Source: Micropepsaceae bacterium (lineage in GTDB: Bacteria; Pseudomonadota; Alphaproteobacteria; Micropepsales; Micropepsaceae). Taken from it: a stretch of DNA of 14,701 bases. The DNA lies in the NCBI GenBank assembly GCA_025450355.1, contig JANWHR010000080.1, positions 1 to 14,701 on the forward strand, written 5' to 3'. The number at the start of each line of letters is the position of its first letter. Within the stretch, counting starts at the first letter, position 1. The notes under the pieces were generated by a model. That model had not been told where the DNA came from. It worked only from the letters and a program-made list of their open reading frames with translations, and did no database searches. Position numbers and translations under genes: made by a program. Below, one piece after another: positions 13,598-14,701 of this stretch.

Positions 13598-14203
13598 TCA
13601 GGCCCGGCGGCGATAAACCCAGACCGTGGCTGGAGGAAGATTTTTCCAGACAAAGGCTGCAAGCCGAACCGTGATGTCTGGCGGCGGCTTCACCGGTGAA
13701 CGAAGCCCGTAGGAGAACTGGATCAGGGGTGCGCCTGGCGCGAGCCGGCGAAAGGCTGCATCAACCAGAGCCCGGCGCCGGTCCGGCGAATGGTTCAACA
13801 GGGGTATGCCGGAGACAATCGCGGCGAACTGCTGCGGGCCGCGTTTGGGCAAGGTGCTGTCGAGGTCGAAGGCATCTCCCCGAATCACGTTGATACCGGC
13901 GAATTCCGCGGCAATCGCTTTGGCGAAATTCGCGTCCCATTCGATGGCCACCATTCGATCTGGTGAAATGCCGCGGGCGATCAACTCCCGTGTCATCGAA
14001 CCCGTTCCGGGGCCAAGCTCGAGCACGGCTCCTTCGCGTGCCGGATCCACCTGCGCTGCGACGGCGCGCGCAAGGGCGGGGCTGGAGGGAGCAATCGCAC
14101 CCACCCCGGTGGGATTGGCAATCAGGCCGCGAAGAAACAGAAGCTGTTCGCGCAGCGGATTGGCTTTGACGGATTGATCGGCTCTCACACGCCCCTCGCC
14201 CAT
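13598..14203 (-). CDS. pmtA: PmtA-like phospholipid N-methyltransferase
   Basis: 201-residue class I SAM-dependent methyltransferase. SAM-binding motif I is VLELGPGTGSMT (60-71), the acidic residue ending strand 2 is Glu88 in VAIEWD, then GDAFDLD (109-115) and motif IV IVSGIPLLN. The N-terminal FLRGLIANPTGVGAIAPSSPALA and the C-terminal IQFSYGLRSPV...NLPPATVWVYRR match the rhizobial/agrobacterial PmtA group, which methylates phosphatidylethanolamine stepwise to phosphatidylcholine. The start at 14203 has a strong AAGGGAAGG ribosome binding site; the open frame extends 41 codons further but lacks family similarity. Its position beside psd-pssA supports a phospholipid role. Related enzymes are often annotated as rRNA methyltransferases, which I consider less likely. 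Confidence 0.85.
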   Translation of the reverse strand: MGEGRVRADQSVKANPLREQLLFLRGLIANPTGVGAIAPSSPALARAVAAQVDPAREGAVLELGPGTGSMTRELIARGISPDRMVAIEWDANFAKAIAAEFAGINVIRGDAFDLDSTLPKRGPQQFAAIVSGIPLLNHSPDRRRALVDAAFRRLAPGAPLIQFSYGLRSPVKPPPDITVRLAAFVWKNLPPATVWVYRRRA

Positions 14204-14361
14204 TACCTTCCCTTGCTTGCATTCAATTCCGCGGCGGTTCAACCCTATTCTTGGCCTGCAAAGGCCTGAAATGAAAGCGTACCGGAACCAAACGCCAACG
14301 CTCAGTTCCGTTCTGTTTTGCCGCAAACATCCGTGGAACGTAATGCCTCGGCTTGGGCGTG

Positions 14362-14376
14362 GTTCAGCTTCGGTTC
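14362..14376 (+). promoter_or_regulatory. LexA-like direct repeat GTTC-N7-GTTC
   Basis: GTTC at 14362-14365 and 14373-14376, seven bases apart, the form of LexA box known in Alphaproteobacteria. It lies 90 bases before the terminal gene. With only eight fixed bases, such a site is expected by chance about once per two windows of this size, so it is weak evidence on its own. Confidence 0.2.
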
Positions 14377-14416
14377 ACCTGTGATCCGGTACTCCCGGCA
14401 ACGAAATTCGATCCAG

Positions 14417-14431
14417 TTCCCGTGTCGGGAA
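14417..14431 (+). promoter_or_regulatory. Inverted repeat upstream of the secreted protein gene
   Basis: TTCCCG-TGT-CGGGAA, a perfect 6-bp inverted repeat with a 3-base centre, 35 bases before the start codon at 14467. It may be an operator for a dimeric regulator or a small leader hairpin. No regulator is recognisable from the half-site. Confidence 0.35.
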
Positions 14432-14466
14432 AGGCCTTGTTACATCGGAGAAGCAGGAGACGAAAC

Positions 14467-14701
14467 ATGCGAAAACTTGTTTTGGCGGGAGCGGCCGCCT
14501 TTCTTGCGGCTATCGGGGTCGCAGGCGTCGCGAACGCGGCAGGAGATATGGTTCCGGTTTATCACGCGCAGGTCACGAAAGCGGCCTGGCGGGGCGGGTT
14601 CTGGGGACCGCGCTTCGGTGGCAGGATGTACTTCGGGCCCAGCTTCGGATTTGGTCTTTATGCGCCGCTCTGGGCGCCGCCGCCGGTTTACTATGCCCCG
14701 C
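14467..14701 (+). CDS. Small secreted Gly/Pro/Tyr-rich protein (partial)
   Basis: The first 78 codons are visible and the gene runs off the window. The ATG follows AGGAG by 8 bases. A textbook signal peptide (MRKLVLAGAAAFLAAIGVAG, cleavage near ANAAG) precedes a low-complexity region rich in aromatic and Gly/Pro residues (WRGGFWGPRFGG, YFGPSFGFGLY, PLWAPPPVYYAP). This composition is common in small alphaproteobacterial periplasmic or envelope proteins of unknown function. Upstream lie an inverted repeat and a weak LexA-like repeat. The 3' end and the full length cannot be judged. Confidence 0.8.
   Translation, partial: MRKLVLAGAAAFLAAIGVAGVANAAGDMVPVYHAQVTKAAWRGGFWGPRFGGRMYFGPSFGFGLYAPLWAPPPVYYAP

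Noticed and set aside
14335..14361. GGAAC followed by CGTG upstream of the terminal gene, resembling an EcfG site
   Set aside because: Spacing is 18 bases and the -10 reads CGTG, so it does not meet the GGAAC-N16/17-CGTT pattern.

Overview
The window reads as chromosomal DNA from a GC-rich, Gram-negative bacterium, most likely an alphaproteobacterium (order not determinable here). Supporting signs are a psd-pssA pair beside a PmtA-type phospholipid methyltransferase, a TonB-dependent receptor under a cobalamin riboswitch, and sequences matching the EcfG general-stress promoter (GGAAC-N16-CGTT), a sigma factor class specific to Alphaproteobacteria. I see no mobile element, CRISPR array, tRNA or rRNA.

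Layout. 1-1362: an SDR oxidoreductase (+) converges on a GNAT acetyltransferase (-). 1363-1804: a 442-base divergent control region with two overlapping, mirror-image EcfG-type promoters and a sigma54-like promoter. 1805-6591: prkA, yeaH and spoVR, a tight stress operon, followed by a hairpin/T-run terminator. 6707-8542: three minus-strand genes (cache-domain protein, YncE-like beta-propeller, small hypothetical protein). 8702-9097: a small four-helix membrane protein on +. 9123-11344: btuB on - with its B12 riboswitch and a likely promoter. 11393-11962: PduO-type cobalamin adenosyltransferase on +, divergent from btuB. 12118-13594: psd and pssA, overlapping by 8 bases. 13598-14203: pmtA-like methyltransferase on -, ending 3 bases from pssA. 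14467-end: the start of a small secreted protein, cut by the window edge.

How the genes work together. PrkA, YeaH and SpoVR form a co-inherited stress/starvation module, and the promoter candidates suggest general-stress and possibly nitrogen/sigma54 input. BtuB imports cobalamin and PduO converts cob(I)alamin to adenosylcobalamin, with the riboswitch closing the feedback loop on uptake. PssA makes phosphatidylserine, Psd converts it to phosphatidylethanolamine, and the PmtA-like enzyme could methylate that to phosphatidylcholine, so one locus could cover the whole branch.

Nothing here is a clearly new multi-gene system. The observations most worth checking are the palindromic double EcfG promoter, a 26-base repeat that supplies the last codon and stop of two unrelated genes, and a 10-base complementarity between the riboswitch core and the btuB ribosome binding site.
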